64,000 nucleotides of DNA from Cellvibrio sp. OA-2007. Lineage in GTDB: Bacteria > Pseudomonadota > Gammaproteobacteria > Pseudomonadales > Cellvibrionaceae. The position numbers and the translations under genes were made by a program. Each line of letters starts with the position of its first letter. Within the stretch, counting starts at the first letter, position 1. Below the pieces are notes generated by a model, which worked only from the letters and a program-made list of their open reading frames with translations, searched no databases and was not told where the DNA came from. Location: assembly GCF_000953825.1 (NCBI RefSeq), contig NZ_BBUL01000084.1, positions 47,128 to 111,127 on the forward strand, written 5' to 3'. Below, piece by piece: positions 63,045 to 64,000 of the stretch.

Positions 63045-63875
63045 ATGAATCAGCACGATAATGACAGTTCCAAGCAAGATCCGGCTGAGCATGAAGGGCC
63101 GCTGCCTTTTGGTGATCATGTAGAAGAGGTTTCTGAAAATGGTAAGAAGGTCCGTCATCGTGGCGTTTACCTTTTGCCTAATCTGTTTACTACTGGCGCG
63201 CTGTTTTGCGGTTTTTATGCCATCGTCTCGGCAATGCATGGCAACTTTGCGCAAGCGGCGATTGCGATTTTTGGCTCCATGCTGCTCGACGGAATGGACG
63301 GGCGTGTCGCGCGCATGACCAATACCCAGAGCGCCTTTGGTGAGCAGTACGACAGTCTCGCCGATATGGTTTCTTTTGGGGTTGCGCCAGCGCTAGTAGT
63401 GTTTAGTTGGGTGCTACATGACCTTGGGCGCTGGGGTTGGGCGGCTGCATTTATCTACACTGCGTGTGCGGCGTTGCGCTTGGCGCGCTTCAATACGCAA
63501 ATTGGTGTGGTAGATAAGAAATACTTTATGGGTTTGGCGAGTCCTGCGGCGGCTGCAATTATTGCGGCAACGGTTTGGGTTTGGTTTGACTCTGCGCCAA
63601 CGGGCGTGTGGGCTGCGGCTATTGCGGTGCTTACCGCGTTTACCGGCTTGTTAATGGTCTCTAATTTTCGCTACACCAGCTTTAAGGGGCTTAACTTTCG
63701 CGGGCGGGTTCCTTTTGCTTTTATGTTGTTGGTGGTGCTGGTTTTTGCATCGCTTATTATTTATCAGCAACAAGGTGTGCTGGCGATAGCGGTGATTTAT
63801 GGTCTGTCGGCGCCACTTATTTGGCTGTTTCAGCTTGTGTCGGGTAGGTCAAAATTGCCCAAAGCGCCCGAATAA
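63045..63875 (+). CDS. pssA: CDP-diacylglycerol-serine O-phosphatidyltransferase
   Basis: 276 residues, GGAGAG leader. A CDP-alcohol phosphatidyltransferase motif is complete: DGMDGRVARMTNTQSAFGEQ then YDSLADMVSFG. About seven hydrophobic helices after a polar 35-residue N-terminus. It makes phosphatidylserine, the precursor of phosphatidylethanolamine. The ilvC-pssA adjacency is usual in Pseudomonas-like genomes. Confidence 0.95.
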   Translation: MNQHDNDSSKQDPAEHEGPLPFGDHVEEVSENGKKVRHRGVYLLPNLFTTGALFCGFYAIVSAMHGNFAQAAIAIFGSMLLDGMDGRVARMTNTQSAFGEQYDSLADMVSFGVAPALVVFSWVLHDLGRWGWAAAFIYTACAALRLARFNTQIGVVDKKYFMGLASPAAAAIIAATVWVWFDSAPTGVWAAAIAVLTAFTGLLMVSNFRYTSFKGLNFRGRVPFAFMLLVVLVFASLIIYQQQGVLAIAVIYGLSAPLIWLFQLVSGRSKLPKAPE

Positions 63876-63938
63876 AAATCAGTGCGTTTGTTAATTGATC
63901 GCAAATGAATTTAAAGTGCAGTAAATTCCAAAAAGAGC

Positions 63939-63967
63939 TTGCGCAAGGGTGGTCGGATTCGTATAGT
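63939..63967 (+). promoter_or_regulatory. Strong stringent-type promoter, probable rRNA/tRNA promoter
   Basis: TTGCGC (63939-63944), 17-nt spacer, TATAGT (63962-63967), then a GCGCGCCC discriminator. An A/T-rich UP-like stretch (about 63903-63934) precedes the -35. This composition is typical of stable RNA promoters; the RNA itself would start beyond the window. Confidence 0.6.
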
Positions 63968-64000
63968 GCGCGCCCTTGCCGAGCTGGGGTCAGTCGCGAA

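Overview
The window is chromosomal DNA from a gammaproteobacterium, most likely Cellvibrio-like (Cellvibrionaceae). The basis is gene content and order. The block murJ-ribF-ileS-lspA-fkpB-ispH, minor pilin operon, pilR/pilS, bamD, rluD, pgeF, clpB is the arrangement known from Pseudomonas. It is followed by ilvI-ilvH ... ilvC-pssA. Genus assignment is inference; no rRNA gene lies in the window.

Layout. (1) 1-4079: an envelope operon with the end of a large exported protein, an SH3/beta-barrel protein, a second beta-barrel, a TlpA-like thioredoxin, a DUF4266 lipoprotein ending GGGCGCN, and a DUF3570 outer-membrane protein. (2) 4123-8662: a lipoprotein hydrolase, then AT-richer small genes all on one strand and separated by attC-like palindromes: a frameshifted lipoprotein, a zinc/B-box membrane protein, a DUF3806 protein, a VOC protein and a PhyH-type dioxygenase. 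No integrase is present, so this reads as an orphan integron cassette cluster. (3) 8736-13936: a catabolic operon (Tsx-like channel, two cysteine hydrolases flanking an NCS2-type permease, a cupin) with a divergent GntR regulator and a 12-bp palindromic operator. (4) 13987-25028: membrane proteins, a bd-type (CIO-like) quinol oxidase, a GbsR/MarR regulator with a 12-bp inverted repeat, DCC, TIGR01777, methyltransferase, TIGR03643, GDPD and solute-binding genes, a highly structured intergenic region, and yebG with a LexA box. (5) 25156-52700: the conserved murJ-to-clpB block with the type IV minor pilin operon including pilY1. clpB has a clear sigma-32 promoter. (6) 53270-63875: branched-chain amino acid genes (ilvI, ilvH, ilvY, ilvC) and pssA.

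The most interesting part is 55639-60107. A tightly packed four-gene cluster sits between ilvH and ilvY/ilvC. It encodes a membrane fatty-acid hydroxylase, a membrane fatty-acid desaturase, a fusion of a KAS III-type condensing enzyme to a haem-oxygenase-like di-iron oxidase domain, and a 320-residue protein I do not recognise. This looks like an uncharacterised lipid or fatty-acid-derived metabolite pathway.

The window ends with a near-ideal stringent-type promoter (TTGCGC, 17 nt, TATAGT, GC-rich discriminator), suggesting that a stable-RNA operon begins just past the right edge.
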